Below the pieces are notes generated by a model. The model searched no databases and was not told the DNA's origin. It saw only the letters and a list, made by a program, of their open reading frames with translations. DNA of 64,000 bases from Microvirga sp. Its GTDB lineage: Bacteria > Pseudomonadota > Alphaproteobacteria > Rhizobiales > Beijerinckiaceae. How positions within the stretch are numbered: position 1 is the stretch's first letter; each line of letters begins with the position of its first letter. The position numbers and the translations under genes are program-made. This document shows positions 39,615-54,532 of this stretch, piece after piece. The stretch spans positions 1 to 64,000 of the forward strand of contig JAPSLB010000005.1 of NCBI GenBank assembly GCA_031181145.1. The letters run 5' to 3'.

Positions 39615-41816
39615 TTACCTGGTCTTGACGCCGCTCTCCTCCGAGCGGTCCGCCGCGCCCAAGGTCTTCGCCTCGCGGCGGCGCTCGTGGAGGATCCATT
39701 CCGTGTAGCCGTTGGGCTGCGCAGCGCCCTTGAAGACGAGATCGCAAGCCGCCAGGAAGGCCGGGCCGTCGAATCCCGGCGCCATGGGCCGGTAGAGCGG
39801 ATCGTCCGCGTTCTGCCGGTCGACGACTTCGGCCATGCGTCGCAGGGTCTGCATCACCTGTTCCTCCGTGACGATGCCGTGGCGCAGCCAGTTCGCGAGG
39901 TGCTGGCTGGAGATGCGCAGCGTCGCGCGGTCCTCCATCAATCCCACGTCGTGGATGTCCGGCACCTTGGAGCACCCCACCCCCTGGTCGATCCAGCGCA
40001 CGACATAGCCGAGAATGCCCTGGCAGTTGTTGTCGAGCTCCTGCTGCACCGCGTCCGGCGCCCAGTTCGACTGCGACACGGGGATGGTGAGAATGTCGGA
40101 GAGCTGCGCACGCGGCCGGGATGTCAGCTCGGCCTGACGCGCCTGCACGTCCACCCGGTGATAATGCAGCGCATGCAGCGTGGCGGCGGTGGGCGACGGC
40201 ACCCACGCGGTGTTGGCGCCCGCCTGCGGATGGCCGATCTTCTGGGCCATCATGTCCGCCATCTTGTCGGGCGCGGCCCACATGCCCTTGCCGATCTGCG
40301 CATGGCCCGGCAGGCCGCAGAGAAGTCCCACGTCGACATTGCTGTCCTCATAGGCCTTGATCCATGCCGTGGATTTCATGTCGTTCTTGCGGATCATGGG
40401 GCCCGCTTCCATCGAGGTGTGGATCTCGTCGCCGGTCCGGTCGAGGAAGCCCGTGTTGATGAAGAAGATGCGGTCGGCGGCCGCACGGATGCAGGCCTTG
40501 AGGTTGACCGTCGTGCGGCGCTCCTCGTCCATGATGCCCATCTTCAGCGTATTGCGGGAAAGCCCAAGCATGTCCTCCACGGCGGCGAACAGATCGCTGG
40601 CGAAGGCCACCTCGTCCGGCCCGTGCATCTTGGGCTTCACAATGTAGACCGAGCCCGTGCGACTGTTGCGGAACGCACCCGTGCCCTTGAGGTCGTGGAT
40701 CGCGATCAGCGAGGTGACGGCTGCGTCCAGGATCGTCTCAGGGATCTCCTGGCCCGCCTCGTCCAGCACCGCATCGGTGAACATGTGATGGCCCACATTG
40801 CGCACCAGCATGAGGCTGCGGCCGTGGAGGCGAATCTCGCCGCCGCCCGGCGCGGTGTAGACGCGATCAGGATTCAGTCTGCGCTCGACGACGCGCCCGC
40901 CCTTCTCGAAGCTCTCGACGAGGTCGCCCTTCATGAGTCCGAGCCAGGTGCGATAGACCTGCACCTTGTCGTCCGCGTCCACCGCCGCGACCGAGTCCTC
41001 CAGGTCCATGATGGTGGACACGGCCGATTCGATCACGAGATCGGCCACGCCGGCCGGATCGTCGGCGCCGATCGGGTTCGAGCGGTCGATCCTGATCTCG
41101 AGGTGCATGTTGTTGTGGGAGAGCAGCACAGCGGAGGGATTGGCTGCGTCACCTTGATAACCGGCAAGCTGAGCCGCATCCTTGAGACCCGTCTCGCCGC
41201 CGTCCTGCAGCTTCACGATGAGAGCGCCGCCGCGAACCTCGTAGGCCGTGGCGTCCCCGTGGCTGCCCTGTGCAAGCGGAGCGGCTTGGTCGAGCAGTTC
41301 GCGGGCGCGGGCCACCACCTTGGCGCCGCGCACCTTGTTGTAGCCGCCCGAGCGCGTCGCCCCCTCGCCCTCAGGGATCGCATCCGTGCCGTAGAGGGCA
41401 TCGTAGAGGCTGCCCCAGCGGGCATTGGCGGCGTTGAGCGCATAGCGGGCATTGGAGACCGGCACCACGAGCTGGGGACCGGCGATGCGGGCGATCTCCT
41501 CGTCCACGTTCTGCGTCGTGACCGAGAAATCCTCCGGCTCCGGCAGCAGGTAGCCGATGTCGCGCAGGAAGCGCTCGTACTCGGCTTGGTCGATAGGCCG
41601 CCCTGCCCGGGCGCGGTGGTACTCGTCGATCTGCGCCTGGAGCCTGTCGCGGATGGCGAGGAGTTCGCGGTCGCGCGGCGCGAAGTCCCTGACGAGCCCG
41701 GCCAGACCTTTCCAGAAGGCCTCAGCCGATACCCCCGTTCCGTTCAGGGCCTCCCGCTCGATAAAATCGTGAAGGACCGGTGCGACCTGGAGGCCGTTCG
41801 TCTGGACGCGCGTCAT
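39615..41816 (-). CDS. glcB: Malate synthase G
   Basis: [53 protein letters not shown]; ~730 aa. Confidence 0.97.
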   Translation of the reverse strand: MTRVQTNGLQVAPVLHDFIEREALNGTGVSAEAFWKGLAGLVRDFAPRDRELLAIRDRLQAQIDEYHRARAGRPIDQAEYERFLRDIGYLLPEPEDFSVTTQNVDEEIARIAGPQLVVPVSNARYALNAANARWGSLYDALYGTDAIPEGEGATRSGGYNKVRGAKVVARARELLDQAAPLAQGSHGDATAYEVRGGALIVKLQDGGETGLKDAAQLAGYQGDAANPSAVLLSHNNMHLEIRIDRSNPIGADDPAGVADLVIESAVSTIMDLEDSVAAVDADDKVQVYRTWLGLMKGDLVESFEKGGRVVERRLNPDRVYTAPGGGEIRLHGRSLMLVRNVGHHMFTDAVLDEAGQEIPETILDAAVTSLIAIHDLKGTGAFRNSRTGSVYIVKPKMHGPDEVAFASDLFAAVEDMLGLSRNTLKMGIMDEERRTTVNLKACIRAAADRIFFINTGFLDRTGDEIHTSMEAGPMIRKNDMKSTAWIKAYEDSNVDVGLLCGLPGHAQIGKGMWAAPDKMADMMAQKIGHPQAGANTAWVPSPTAATLHALHYHRVDVQARQAELTSRPRAQLSDILTIPVSQSNWAPDAVQQELDNNCQGILGYVVRWIDQGVGCSKVPDIHDVGLMEDRATLRISSQHLANWLRHGIVTEEQVMQTLRRMAEVVDRQNADDPLYRPMAPGFDGPAFLAACDLVFKGAAQPNGYTEWILHERRREAKTLGAADRSEESGVKTR

Positions 41817-41941
41817 TGTTCCCGCTTTCGTGGAGTGAACATTCCAAGCCTTAGCTTAAGGCGGCACGACTAAAAATGAAGATGGAGGCCCTTTCCATGA
41901 GACAAATGGCTGATGGACGGCGAGAATCGATGCTGCGCAAT

Positions 41942-41963
41942 AAAAAAGCCGCCCGGGGCGGCT
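41942..41963 (-). terminator. Intrinsic terminator downstream of tRNA-Ala
   Basis: - strand AGCCGCC-CCG-GGCGGCT-TTTTTA. Confidence 0.85.
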
Positions 41964-41978
41964 GTCTTTAGGGAAATT

Positions 41979-42054
41979 TGGTGGAGCTGAGCGGGATCGA
42001 ACCGCTGACCTCGTGAATGCCATTCACGCGCTCTCCCAACTGAGCTACAGCCCC
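41979..42054 (-). tRNA. tRNA-Ala (anticodon GGC), CCA encoded
   Basis: GGGGCTGTAGCTCAGTTGGGAGAGCGCGTGAATGGCATTCACGAGGTCAGCGGTTCGATCCCGCTCAGCTCCACCA; anticodon loop ATGGCAT; 76 nt cloverleaf. Confidence 0.97.
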
Positions 42055-42115
42055 ACTTGAAGTCCGCGGCGTTTGGGGCACCGCGGCGTCTCTATAATCA
42101 GGTCGGACGCGAGGT

Positions 42116-44653
<2,538 letters not shown>

Positions 44654-44725
44654 CGTGACCTTGCGCCACGCCCAGAAGCTGGCACACTGAGCGAACCAGT
44701 CCGCCTCCCGTCCAAGGAGAATACG

Positions 44726-45532
44726 ATGGTTCGCTCCGCGATAATCCATCTGGCAGCAGGACTTTCCCTGCTGTGGACCTGCCTCGCATTGCCGGCCCGG
44801 GCGCAGAGCGAAACCGAGGTGGACCTGGCGCTTGTGATCGCCGTCGACATCTCCTTCTCCATGGACACGGACGAGCAGGCCCTGCAGCGGGAGGGCTTCG
44901 CCCAAGCCTTCCGTTCCCAGCAGGTCCATGATGCGATCCGCAGCGGTCTGACCGGCAGGATCGCCGTCACCTATATGGAATGGGCCGGGGCGCCGGACCA
45001 GCGGGTGATCATCCCCTGGACGATCCTCGACAATCCTGAAAGCCTGATGGCGCTTGCTGACAGGATCGCCTCGACGCCCCTGCGCCGCGCCCAGCGCACC
45101 TCGATCTCCGGCGCCATCGATTTCAGCGTGCGGCTCCTCGAAGAGAGCGGCGTCGAAGCCATGCGGCAGGTGATCGACATATCGGGCGACGGCCCCAACA
45201 ACCAGGGACGCGGCGTGGTGCAGGCGCGCGACGATGCTCTGGCCAAGGATATCACCATCAACGGGCTGCCCATCATGCTGCGCAAGCCCGGTTATCTCGA
45301 CATCCCCGAGCTCGACGTCTATTACCGGGACTGCGTGATCGGCGGCCAGGGAGCCTTCACGGTTCCCGTTCGTGAGCGCGACCAGTTCATCGAGGCTATC
45401 AAGACCAAGATCCTGCTTGAGATCGCCAACCTCATGCCCGAGCAGCCTCCCCTCATCAACCGCATTCAGAGCGCGTCCCCCACGAACTGCATGGCAGGCG
45501 AGATGCAGTGGCGCGACCGTTGGAGCAACTGA
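44726..45532 (+). CDS. DUF1194 domain-containing (von Willebrand factor A-like) exported protein
   Basis: Signal peptide ...ALPARAQS, DLALVIAVDISFSMDTDEQALQREGF MIDAS-like DxSxS, VIDISGDGPNNQG. Confidence 0.88.
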   Translation: MVRSAIIHLAAGLSLLWTCLALPARAQSETEVDLALVIAVDISFSMDTDEQALQREGFAQAFRSQQVHDAIRSGLTGRIAVTYMEWAGAPDQRVIIPWTILDNPESLMALADRIASTPLRRAQRTSISGAIDFSVRLLEESGVEAMRQVIDISGDGPNNQGRGVVQARDDALAKDITINGLPIMLRKPGYLDIPELDVYYRDCVIGGQGAFTVPVRERDQFIEAIKTKILLEIANLMPEQPPLINRIQSASPTNCMAGEMQWRDRWSN

Positions 45533-45541
45533 GCCCCTCCC

Positions 45542-45919
45542 ATGAAAAAACTGACTTTGGCGCTTGTGGCCCATGACGCCAAGAAGGACGACATGGCGGA
45601 TTTCGCCGCCATGTTCGAGAACGACATTCGGCCCTTCGACATCTTCGCCACCGGCACCACCGGCGGACGCGTGATGGAGCGCTGCCCCTCCCTTTCCATC
45701 ACGCGCCTGAAGAGCGGTCCGCTCGGCGGCGATCAGCAGATCGGCGCGATGATCGCGGAGGGCAGGATCGACGCCCTGTTCTTCTTCGTCGATCCTCTCT
45801 CGCCGCATCCGCATGACGTGGACGTGAAGGCGCTGATGCGCCTGGCTCTCGTCTACAATATCCCGACGGCCCTCAACCGCGCCACGGGGGAGCGGTTGAT
45901 CCGGTCGTTTCGGGAATGA
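45542..45919 (+). CDS. mgsA: Methylglyoxal synthase
   Basis: [76 protein letters not shown]. Confidence 0.96.
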   Translation: MKKLTLALVAHDAKKDDMADFAAMFENDIRPFDIFATGTTGGRVMERCPSLSITRLKSGPLGGDQQIGAMIAEGRIDALFFFVDPLSPHPHDVDVKALMRLALVYNIPTALNRATGERLIRSFRE

Positions 45920-45928
45920 GAAGCGACC

Positions 45929-48394
45929 TCAGGTCCCGCGCGGCTTCGCGCGTCGCGTCGGCTGCGCGGTCAGCGGGTCGTCCGGCCAGGGGTGCTTCGG
46001 ATATTGCCCGCGCATGTCGGCCCGCACCGCCGCCCAGGACCCGCGCCAGAAACCCGGCAGATCGCGCGTGATCTGGATGGGGCGCTGGGCGGGCGAAAGT
46101 AGATGCAGGATGAGCGGAACACGTCCCGCCGCGATAGTGGGATGCTTGTCGAGCCCGAACAGCTCCTGCACGCGCACGGCCAGGACGGGCCCTTCCGGCG
46201 CGCCGTAATCGACGGGGATCTGCGAGCCCGTCGGCACCTCGATATGGGTCGGCGCCTCGGCATCGAGACGCCGCTGAAGATTCCAGGGCAGAAGACCACG
46301 CAAGGCTTCGCTCAAGAGATCGGGCCCAATCTCGCTCAGGCCGCTCTTTCCGACGAGATGCGGCGCGAGCCATTCGTCCGCCGTCGCGGTCAGCGCCTCG
46401 TCGGAGAGGTCGGGCCATTCGTTGCCTTCCGCCTTGCGCAGGAACATTACGCGCTCGCGCCACTGCGCCAGCGCCTTCGACCAGGGCAGAGCATCGAGCC
46501 CCAAGGACATAAATCCCTTGGCCAGAGCGCGCGCGGCCTCCTCAGTCGCCGGAACCTTCAAGGGACGCTCGCTGAACACGAGCGCCCCGAAGCGGCGCAC
46601 GCCTCGGGCGCGCAGCGCCCTCGCCTGGCGGTCGAAGGCGACCTCATCCTTCTGCTCGATCCTGTCCGCGAAAGCAGCCTCGATCTCCTCCATGGAGATC
46701 GGGGTGGCCGCGAGGATGCGGGCTGAGGCGGCGCCGCCCGCGATCTCGGCAATGGCGAGAGTGGGCTCCTTCGCCAGACGCTCGTGCGCCTCCAGGGAAG
46801 CGCCGCGCCCGTTCGCCATGAGATATTCGCCCGGCCTGCCGCGTGCTTTCGCAAGGCGGTCGGGATAAGCGAGCGTGAGCAGGGCGCCGAAGGAACGGGG
46901 CCCGCTTCCAGCACGACCCGTCTGGTTCTTCGCCCAGTTGTCGGCCATGCGCCGCATGTCCTCCGCGCGCCGCGAGCGGTCCCGGCGGAAGCGCTCGACG
47001 CGCTCGGCCAAATCCACCGCGTCGCCGCCGAGCCCGCGCTCCACGAGAACGGCGGCGAGATCCGCCGCATCGCGCGCCTGCCCGCTCTCTCCCGCGCTTA
47101 GAACCATCCGCGCCAGGCGCGGCGGCAGCGGCAGGTCGCGCAGGCGTCGCCCCGTCTCCGTGATGCGCCCTTCTCCATCAAGTGCGTCCAACTGCTGAAG
47201 CAGTGCGCGCGCCTCCCTCACGGCCGGAGCAGGAGGCAGATCGAGGAACGCGAGGGTCAACGGATCGGTGACGCCCCAGGCCGCACAATCGAGAAGCAGC
47301 GGTGCGAGATCGGCCGCGAGGATCTCAGGGCGCATGAAGGGTTCGAGCGCGCCGGTCGCGGCCTCTTCCCACAGGCGGTAGCAGACGCCCGGCTCCGTTC
47401 TCCCGGCGCGGCCCCGGCGCTGATCGGCGGCGGCGCGCGAGACCCGCACGGTCTCAAGACGCGTCAGGCCTATATTCGGCTCATAGACGGGCACGCGGGC
47501 GAGGCCCGAATCGACGACCACGCGCACGCCCTCGATAGTGAGCGATGTTTCGGCGATGGACGTGGCGAGCACGACCTTGCGTCGGCCGGGTCTGGCCGGG
47601 CTCACGGCCAGATCCTGCTCTCCGCGGTCGAGCGCCCCGTAGAGAGGCGCGATGTCGATCGCGGGATCGGCAAGGCGTTCCCGCAGCATGGTCTCCACGC
47701 GGCGTATTTCACCCTGCCCCGGCAGAAATACCAGGATCGACCCGCCTTCCGCGCGCAAAGCGCGCGTGACGGCATCGGCCACTTGATCCTCGATGCGGCG
47801 ATTGGGATCGCGCCCGAGATAGCGGGTTTCCACCGGATAAGCCCGGCCCTCGGACTCGATCACCGGCGCGTCACCGAGGAGCTTTGCCACGCGCGCGCCG
47901 TCGAGCGTTGCCGACATGACGAGCAGGCGCAGGTCCTCGCGCAGGCCACCCTGCGCATCGAGAGCGAGCGCAAGGCCGAGATCCGCATCGAGAGAGCGTT
48001 CGTGGAACTCGTCGAAGAGCACGGCCGCGATGCCGTCGAGGCTGGGATCGTCGAGGATCATGCGGGCGAAGACGCCCTCGGTGACCACCTCGATCCTCGT
48101 CCTGCGGCTCACATTGGAGCCCAGGCGCACCCGAAGGCCGACCGTCTCCCCCACCGACTCTCCCAGGGTCTGCGCCATGCGCTCCGCGGCTGCGCGCGCC
48201 GCCAGGCGGCGGGGCTCCAGCACGATGATCTTTCCGCCCTGCACCCAGGGCTCGTTCAGCAGAACGAGCGGCACGCGCGTGGTCTTGCCCGCGCCGGGCG
48301 GGGCCACCAGCACCGCATTGGCGCGGCTGCGCAGACTCGCCGTGAGATCGGCGAGCACCGCATCAATGGGCAGGGAGGTGTCGAAAGCGTGCAT
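45929..48394 (-). CDS. hrpB: ATP-dependent helicase HrpB
   Basis: LPIDAVLADLTASLRSRANAVLVAPPGAGKTTRVPLVLL, DEFHERSLDADLGLAL, QRRGRAGRTEPGVCYRLW. Confidence 0.95.
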   Translation of the reverse strand: MHAFDTSLPIDAVLADLTASLRSRANAVLVAPPGAGKTTRVPLVLLNEPWVQGGKIIVLEPRRLAARAAAERMAQTLGESVGETVGLRVRLGSNVSRRTRIEVVTEGVFARMILDDPSLDGIAAVLFDEFHERSLDADLGLALALDAQGGLREDLRLLVMSATLDGARVAKLLGDAPVIESEGRAYPVETRYLGRDPNRRIEDQVADAVTRALRAEGGSILVFLPGQGEIRRVETMLRERLADPAIDIAPLYGALDRGEQDLAVSPARPGRRKVVLATSIAETSLTIEGVRVVVDSGLARVPVYEPNIGLTRLETVRVSRAAADQRRGRAGRTEPGVCYRLWEEAATGALEPFMRPEILAADLAPLLLDCAAWGVTDPLTLAFLDLPPAPAVREARALLQQLDALDGEGRITETGRRLRDLPLPPRLARMVLSAGESGQARDAADLAAVLVERGLGGDAVDLAERVERFRRDRSRRAEDMRRMADNWAKNQTGRAGSGPRSFGALLTLAYPDRLAKARGRPGEYLMANGRGASLEAHERLAKEPTLAIAEIAGGAASARILAATPISMEEIEAAFADRIEQKDEVAFDRQARALRARGVRRFGALVFSERPLKVPATEEAARALAKGFMSLGLDALPWSKALAQWRERVMFLRKAEGNEWPDLSDEALTATADEWLAPHLVGKSGLSEIGPDLLSEALRGLLPWNLQRRLDAEAPTHIEVPTGSQIPVDYGAPEGPVLAVRVQELFGLDKHPTIAAGRVPLILHLLSPAQRPIQITRDLPGFWRGSWAAVRADMRGQYPKHPWPDDPLTAQPTRRAKPRGT

Positions 48395-48435
48395 GCCGCC
48401 TGATGGCTCAAGCCGGACTGAAGAGCAAGCCTGCC

Positions 48436-49056
48436 TCAGACCGGAAAGCCGTGCCGTCGCAGCTCGGCGGCCAGATCGACCTGCTCGTCGGGATAATGGA
48501 TCGCGTGCATGCCTACCGCACGGGCCGTCTCGATATTGGCCCGTGAATCGTCGATGAACACGCACTCGGCGGCATCGAGCCCGTAACGGTCGAGCAGGAG
48601 GTGGTAGATGGCCGGATCGGGCTTCAGAAGCCGCTCGTCGCCCGAGACGATCACCCCGTCGAACCCGGACAGGAAGGGGAAGAGCTCTTTCGAATGAGTG
48701 AATTTGGGGCCCGAGAAGTTGGTGATGGAATAGTTCGGCACCCCGGCCTCCCGCAATTGCAGGAGCAGGGCCACGTTCTGCTCGTAGATCCCCGAGACGG
48801 TTTCGGGCCAGCGCTCGTGGAAGGCCCGGATCGCGCTCTCGTGCTTGGGATGCTCGTTCACAAGAAGGGCGACCGCCTCGTCCCATTCGCGGCCCCTGTC
48901 CTGCTCCAGGTTCCAGGCGGGCGTGCAGACATTGCCTAAGAACCACTCCATCTCCGCCTCATCCTCGAAAATGGTGCGGTAAAGATGGCGCGGATCCCAG
49001 CGCAGCAGGACATTACCGATATCGAAGACGACTGTAGTGGGTTGCCTAATGTTCAC
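48436..49056 (-). CDS. HAD family hydrolase (HAD-IA, phosphatase-like)
   Basis: VVFDIGNVLLRWDPRHLYRTIF, KPDPAIYHLLLDRYGLDAAECVFIDDSRANIETA. Confidence 0.92.
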   Translation of the reverse strand: MNIRQPTTVVFDIGNVLLRWDPRHLYRTIFEDEAEMEWFLGNVCTPAWNLEQDRGREWDEAVALLVNEHPKHESAIRAFHERWPETVSGIYEQNVALLLQLREAGVPNYSITNFSGPKFTHSKELFPFLSGFDGVIVSGDERLLKPDPAIYHLLLDRYGLDAAECVFIDDSRANIETARAVGMHAIHYPDEQVDLAAELRRHGFPV

Positions 49057-49307
49057 GATTGCCCCTTCGTGGTTGGTCGTTAGGCCTTTATCCCTTCATC
49101 GACCGTTTGGCCATTCGTCAAACGGGCATGGCGGCTTCGAAAGGAGCCGAAGCAGGATGACGTTTCTGATTAAATCCACCCGGGGCTTGGCGGATCGACG
49201 AGGCGAACTTCGCGCTTGCCGTGACGATGACGGAATCAGGGGCATGGCAGCCGTAAAGGCCGCCGCCCTGCCCCTCATTGCTCCGGAAAGAGGGCCCCAC
49301 GCCGACT

Positions 49308-49330
49308 GGCGGGGAGAACCGCTCCCCGCC
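49308..49330 (-). terminator. Hairpin downstream of malic enzyme gene
   Basis: GGCGGGGAG-AACCG-CTCCCCGCC, 9-bp stem; no clear U tract. Confidence 0.45.
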
Positions 49331-49353
49331 CGACGCACACGCCCTGAAGGCGA

Positions 49354-51645
49354 TCAGCCGCCGATGTTGTAGGCCGCAAGGGCCGCCATGTTGACGATGT
49401 CGTTGTCGGTGGCGCCGAGCGAGACGATCTGCACCGGCTTGTCAAGCCCCACCACAAGCGGACCCATGACCATCGCGCCGCCGAGTTCCTGCAACATCTT
49501 CGTCGAGATGGATGCGGAGTGGAATGCGGGCATGACGAGCACGTTCGCCGGCCCCGTCAGGCGGCTGAAGGGATACTGCGCCATCAGATCGCGATTGAGC
49601 GCCACATCCGCCGCCATCTCGCCGTCGTACTCGAAATCGACGCGCATCTCGTCCAGGATCTGCACGGCTTCCTGAATCTTCTCGGCGCGCTCCGCGCGCG
49701 GATGCCCGAAGGTCGAGAACGACAGCAGCGCCACGCGCGGCTCGTAGCCGAGTCGACGGGCCACGCCTGCGGACTCGATGGCGATCTCCGCCAGTTCCTC
49801 CGCGGTCGGCATTTCGTGAATCGCGGTATCCGCCACGAGAACCGTGTGACCGCGCGCGAGGCAGAGCGAAACGCCGATGACGCGGTGCCCCGGCTTGGCA
49901 TCGATCACGTGCCGCACATCGGCGAGCGCCGTCGAATAGTTGCGGGTCGCCCCCGTCACCATGGCATCCGCATCGCCGAGCGCGACCATTGAAGCCGCGA
50001 AGTGATTGCGGTCCTGATTGATCAGGCGCTGACAGTCGCGGAACAGGTAGCCCTTGCGCTGCAGGCGCTCGTAGAGGAACTGCGCATAGGTGCTGTTGCG
50101 TTGAGAGAGACGTGCATTGTGGATCTCAATGCCTTCGCGGCTCTCGAGGTCGATGCCGGCCTGCGCAGCCGTCTCGTAAATCCGCTCCTCGCGCCCCACC
50201 AGGATGGCGCGGCCGAGCCCCTGGTTGACGAAGGACAGGGCAGCGCGGATGACCTTCTCCTCCTCACCCTCGGCGAAGACCACGCGCTTGGGCATCTTGC
50301 GGACCCGCTCGAAGATGCGGTTGAGCGTGCCGGCAACGGGATCGCGCCGCGCAGAGAGTTGCGCCTTATAGGCCTTCATGTCCACGATGGGACGACGGGC
50401 GACGCCCGTATCCATGGCCGCCCGGGCCACCGCCATCGGAATGGTGTGGATGAGGCGCGGATCGAAGGGGACGGGAATGATGTAGTCGCGACCGAAGCGT
50501 GGGCGCGCACCCTGATAGGCGGCGGCGACCTCGTCCGGCACGTCCTCGCGGGCGAGCTCGGCCAGCGCCTGCGCGGCCGCGATCTTCATCTCCATGTTGA
50601 TGGTCGTGGCCTGCACATCGAGGGCCCCCCTGAAGATGTAGGGGAAGCCCAGGACATTGTTGACTTGGTTCGGATAATCCGAGCGGCCGGTGGCGATGAT
50701 CACGTCGTTGCGGATGCGCGCAACCTCCTCGGGCGTGATTTCCGGATCGGGATTGGCCATGGCGAAGATGATCGGGTTGGGCGCCATGGACCGTATCATG
50801 TCGTCCGTGAAGGCGCCCTTTGCGGAGAGGCCGAACACGGCATCCGCTCCGTTCAGCGCATCGGCCAGAGACCGCGCATCCGTCTCGGCGGCGTGCGCGG
50901 ACTTCCACTGATTCATACCCTCCGTGCGGCCCTTGTAGATGACCCCCTTCGTGTCGCAGAGGATCACATTGTTGGGCGCAAAGCCCATGGCCTTCAGAAG
51001 CTCGGTGCAGGCGATGCCGGCGGCCCCCGCGCCGTTCACGACGAGCTTGGTCTTGGCCATGTCTCGGCCGGTGAGATGCAGCGCGTTGATGAGGCCTGCG
51101 GCGGCGATGATGGCCGTGCCGTGCTGGTCGTCATGGAAGACGGGGATGTCCATGAGTTCCCGCAGGCGCTCCTCGATGATGAAGCATTCGGGCGCCTTGA
51201 TGTCCTCGAGATTGATGCCGCCGAAGGAGGGACCCAGGTAGCGTACGCAGTTGATGAAGGCATCGGCATCTTCCGTGTCGACCTCAAGGTCGATGGAATC
51301 CACGTCCGCGAAACGCTTGAAGAGAACCGACTTTCCCTCCATTACGGGCTTCGAGGCCAATGCGCCGAGATTGCCGAGCCCCAGGATCGCCGTGCCGTTC
51401 GAGATCACCGCCACCATATTCGAGCGCGTGGTGTAATCGAAGGCGAGCGCCGGGTTCTCCGCAATCGCCAGCACCGGCACCGCCACGCCCGGCGAATAGG
51501 CCAGGGACAGATCCCGCTGCGTCGCCATGGGCTTCGTGGGCACGACCTCGAGCTTGCCGGGCCTGCCTTGGGCATGGAACTGCAGCGCCTCCTGGTCTGT
51601 GAAGGTGGGGCGCTTGCGGCGGTTCGAGGACGTTTCTTCGGTCAT
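49354..51645 (-). CDS. maeB: NADP-dependent malic enzyme with C-terminal phosphotransacetylase domain
   Basis: [53 protein letters not shown]-like C-terminus [31 protein letters not shown]. Confidence 0.94.
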   Translation of the reverse strand: MTEETSSNRRKRPTFTDQEALQFHAQGRPGKLEVVPTKPMATQRDLSLAYSPGVAVPVLAIAENPALAFDYTTRSNMVAVISNGTAILGLGNLGALASKPVMEGKSVLFKRFADVDSIDLEVDTEDADAFINCVRYLGPSFGGINLEDIKAPECFIIEERLRELMDIPVFHDDQHGTAIIAAAGLINALHLTGRDMAKTKLVVNGAGAAGIACTELLKAMGFAPNNVILCDTKGVIYKGRTEGMNQWKSAHAAETDARSLADALNGADAVFGLSAKGAFTDDMIRSMAPNPIIFAMANPDPEITPEEVARIRNDVIIATGRSDYPNQVNNVLGFPYIFRGALDVQATTINMEMKIAAAQALAELAREDVPDEVAAAYQGARPRFGRDYIIPVPFDPRLIHTIPMAVARAAMDTGVARRPIVDMKAYKAQLSARRDPVAGTLNRIFERVRKMPKRVVFAEGEEEKVIRAALSFVNQGLGRAILVGREERIYETAAQAGIDLESREGIEIHNARLSQRNSTYAQFLYERLQRKGYLFRDCQRLINQDRNHFAASMVALGDADAMVTGATRNYSTALADVRHVIDAKPGHRVIGVSLCLARGHTVLVADTAIHEMPTAEELAEIAIESAGVARRLGYEPRVALLSFSTFGHPRAERAEKIQEAVQILDEMRVDFEYDGEMAADVALNRDLMAQYPFSRLTGPANVLVMPAFHSASISTKMLQELGGAMVMGPLVVGLDKPVQIVSLGATDNDIVNMAALAAYNIGG

Positions 51646-51795
51646 GGGACTTTCGTGTTTCTGGCCACAGGGCGCGTGTTCGAGGGGGCTGCGACCATAA
51701 GGCCTAGGGCAGCTTGTCTCAAGACTTGTGCACACCCTTCGCCCGGCGTCCAGGATACGGATGAAAGGGAAAGCAGGCTTTGCTACATAGGGCGG

Positions 51796-54522
51796 ATGTC
51801 GTCCCAAGCCCTGTACCGAGCCTCCGACCGAACCGAACAGACCAATCCCGCCGGCCAGAAGCCCGCGCCGGATAGCCGCGTCACGCCCATGATGGCGCAG
51901 TATATCGAGATCAAGGCCGCCAATCCGGACAGCCTGCTGTTCTACCGGATGGGTGACTTCTACGAGCTGTTCTTCGAGGATGCGGAAATCGCCAGCCAGT
52001 CCCTCGGGATCGTGCTCACCAAGCGCGGCAAGCATCTGGGGCAGGACATCCCCATGTGCGGCGTCCCCGTGGACCGGGCCGACGACTACCTTCAGAGGCT
52101 CATCGGCCTCGGTCACCGGGTCGCCGTCTGCGAACAGACCGAGGACCCGGCCGAGGCCAAGAAGCGCGGCTCCAAGTCCGTGGTGCGCAGGGATGTGGTA
52201 CGCCTCGTCACCCCTGGCACCATCACGGAGGAGCGCCTGCTGGAGCCGGGCCGCGCCAATTTCCTGCTGGGCCTGGCCCGCCGCCGCGTCTCCGATACGC
52301 AATGGTGCTACGGCCTTGCCGCCGTGGACATCTCCACGGGCCATTTCGTCGTGAGCGAGACCGATGCCACGGGCTTGCCGGCGGAAATCGCCCGCTTCGA
52401 GCCCCGCGAGATCCTGGTACCCGACGTCATTCATGACGATCCGGAGCTCTCCGGTTTCTGGCGGGAGACCCGAGCGTCGATCACGCCGCTCTCCCGGGAT
52501 GGGCTCGATCCGGCCTCCGCCGAGCGGCGGCTGAAGGAGTATTTCGGCGTCGCCACCCTCGACGCCTTCGGGTCCTTCGGACCGGCCGAGATCACGGCGG
52601 CCGGCAGCGTGCTGTTCTACATCGAGAAGACTCAGATCGACAGCCGCCCGGTCCTTAACCCGCCGTCCCGTGAAACCGCCGGCGCGGCGCTTGCCATCGA
52701 TGCGGCGACCCGCGCCAATCTCGAACTCACGCGCACGCTCTCCGGTGAGCGCGCCGGCAGCCTGCTCGCCACCATCGATTGCACGGTGACCCCGGGAGGA
52801 GCGCGCCGCCTGGCAGAGCGACTGGCGGGTCCCCTCACCGATTCCGGCCTGATCCGCGAGCGGCAGGACGCCGTGGCCTTCCTGGTGGAGAACGCGGATC
52901 TGCGCGAGCGCCTGCGACGGGCCCTCAAGCGTTCGCCGGATCTGGCGCGGGCCCTCTCCCGCCTGAGCCTCGGGCGGGGCGGCCCCCGTGACCTCGCCTG
53001 CGTGCGCGACGGATTGTTCGCGGCACGCGAACTGGGGCTCGAACTCGCCCTCACCCCTGATCTGCCGAAGGAACTGCTGGCGAATGCGCGGCAGCTCCAG
53101 TCCCTGCGCACAGACGTGGCGGACAAGCTCGCGGCGGCGCTCGCGGACGAGTTGCCGCTGCTGAAGCGCGACGGCGGTTTCGTCCGTGCCGGATACGATG
53201 CCAGCCTCGACGAACTGCGCGAGCTGCAGCAGGATTCCCGCCGGTTCATCGCAGCGCTTCAAGCACGCTACGCCAATGATACCGGTTGCCGCACCCTGCG
53301 CGTGAAGCACAACCACATGATAGGCTACTTCGTCGAAGTGCCGCAGAATGTGGGCGAGGATCTGCTGAAGGAGCCCTTCAAGGACACCTTCATCCATCGC
53401 CAGACCATGGCGGGCGCCATGCGCTTCTCCACGCAGGAACTGGGCGAGCTGGAAGCGAAGATCGCATCCGCCGCCGACCGCGCCTTGAAGATCGAGCTTG
53501 GCCTCTTCGAGGAGATGACGCAGGAGCTTCTCGATCTTTCGGGCGAGGTCGCCTTGGCCGCCGAGGCCATTGCCGTGATCGATGTGACGGCCGCCCTCGC
53601 CGATCTCGCCGTGCGCCTCGACTGGACCCGACCCGTCGTCGACACGAGCCTCGCCTTCACGGTGAAGGGCGGCCGCCATCCGGTCGTCGAGGCGGCCCTC
53701 AAGCGGGAGGGGACGGCTTTCATCGCCAACGACGCCGACCTGTCTGGCAAGGATGCAGGCCGCATTCTGCTCATCACGGGCCCGAACATGGGCGGCAAAT
53801 CGACGTATCTGCGCCAGAACGCGCTCATCGTCGTACTGGCGCAGATGGGTTCCTTCGTTCCCGCGAAGGAAGCGCATATCGGTGTCGTCGACCGCCTCTT
53901 CTCCCGCGTGGGCGCAGCCGACGATCTTGCCCGTGGCCGCTCGACCTTCATGGTCGAGATGGTGGAGACTGCCGCCATCCTCAATCAGGCGACGGCCCGC
54001 TCTCTCGTCATCCTGGACGAGATCGGGCGCGGCACATCCACCTTCGACGGCCTGTCCATCGCCTGGGCCGCCATCGAGCACCTGCACGAAGCCAATCGCT
54101 GCCGCGCGCTGTTCGCCACGCATTTTCACGAGCTGACCGCCCTCGCCGAACGACTCCCGCGCATTCACAATGCGACGCTGAAGGTCACGGAGTGGAACGG
54201 GGAGGTGGTGTTCCTGCACGAGGTGGTGCCCGGCGCCGCCGACCGCTCCTATGGCCTGCAGGTGGCGCGCCTTGCGGGTCTTCCTTCAGCGGTGGTCGAG
54301 CGTGCGAAGACGATCCTGAGCGAGCTCGAGAAGTCGGACCGGGAGAACCCGAAGCGGGCGCTTGTCGACGATCTGCCGCTCTTTGCCGCCCCAGTTTGTT
54401 CAGAGCCCGCCAAGGCCCCGCAAAAGGACGGCCTGCGCGAAGCTCTCGATGCGCTCGATCCCGATCAGATGACGCCGCGGGAAGCCCTCGACGCGCTCTA
54501 TCGGCTGAAAGCCCAGCGATAA
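51796..54522 (+). CDS. mutS: DNA mismatch repair protein MutS
   Basis: [86 protein letters not shown]. Confidence 0.97.
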   Translation: MSSQALYRASDRTEQTNPAGQKPAPDSRVTPMMAQYIEIKAANPDSLLFYRMGDFYELFFEDAEIASQSLGIVLTKRGKHLGQDIPMCGVPVDRADDYLQRLIGLGHRVAVCEQTEDPAEAKKRGSKSVVRRDVVRLVTPGTITEERLLEPGRANFLLGLARRRVSDTQWCYGLAAVDISTGHFVVSETDATGLPAEIARFEPREILVPDVIHDDPELSGFWRETRASITPLSRDGLDPASAERRLKEYFGVATLDAFGSFGPAEITAAGSVLFYIEKTQIDSRPVLNPPSRETAGAALAIDAATRANLELTRTLSGERAGSLLATIDCTVTPGGARRLAERLAGPLTDSGLIRERQDAVAFLVENADLRERLRRALKRSPDLARALSRLSLGRGGPRDLACVRDGLFAARELGLELALTPDLPKELLANARQLQSLRTDVADKLAAALADELPLLKRDGGFVRAGYDASLDELRELQQDSRRFIAALQARYANDTGCRTLRVKHNHMIGYFVEVPQNVGEDLLKEPFKDTFIHRQTMAGAMRFSTQELGELEAKIASAADRALKIELGLFEEMTQELLDLSGEVALAAEAIAVIDVTAALADLAVRLDWTRPVVDTSLAFTVKGGRHPVVEAALKREGTAFIANDADLSGKDAGRILLITGPNMGGKSTYLRQNALIVVLAQMGSFVPAKEAHIGVVDRLFSRVGAADDLARGRSTFMVEMVETAAILNQATARSLVILDEIGRGTSTFDGLSIAWAAIEHLHEANRCRALFATHFHELTALAERLPRIHNATLKVTEWNGEVVFLHEVVPGAADRSYGLQVARLAGLPSAVVERAKTILSELEKSDRENPKRALVDDLPLFAAPVCSEPAKAPQKDGLREALDALDPDQMTPREALDALYRLKAQR

Positions 54523-54532
54523 GAGAGCGGCG

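Noticed and set aside
39444-41873. 809-aa + strand ORF opposite glcB
   Set aside because: Antisense of malate synthase G; no domain motifs.
49096-49338. 80-aa ORF in the gap between the HAD gene and maeB
   Set aside because: Arg/Ser/Pro-rich composition, no SD seen, and it overlaps a terminator-like hairpin.
49354-54219. 1621-aa - strand ORF and 1506-aa + strand ORF (50002..54522) spanning maeB and mutS
   Set aside because: Each is a real gene (maeB or mutS) joined to an in-frame antisense read-through of the neighbour. High GC third positions keep antisense frames open, and the antisense parts show Arg/His/Gly-rich non-protein composition.
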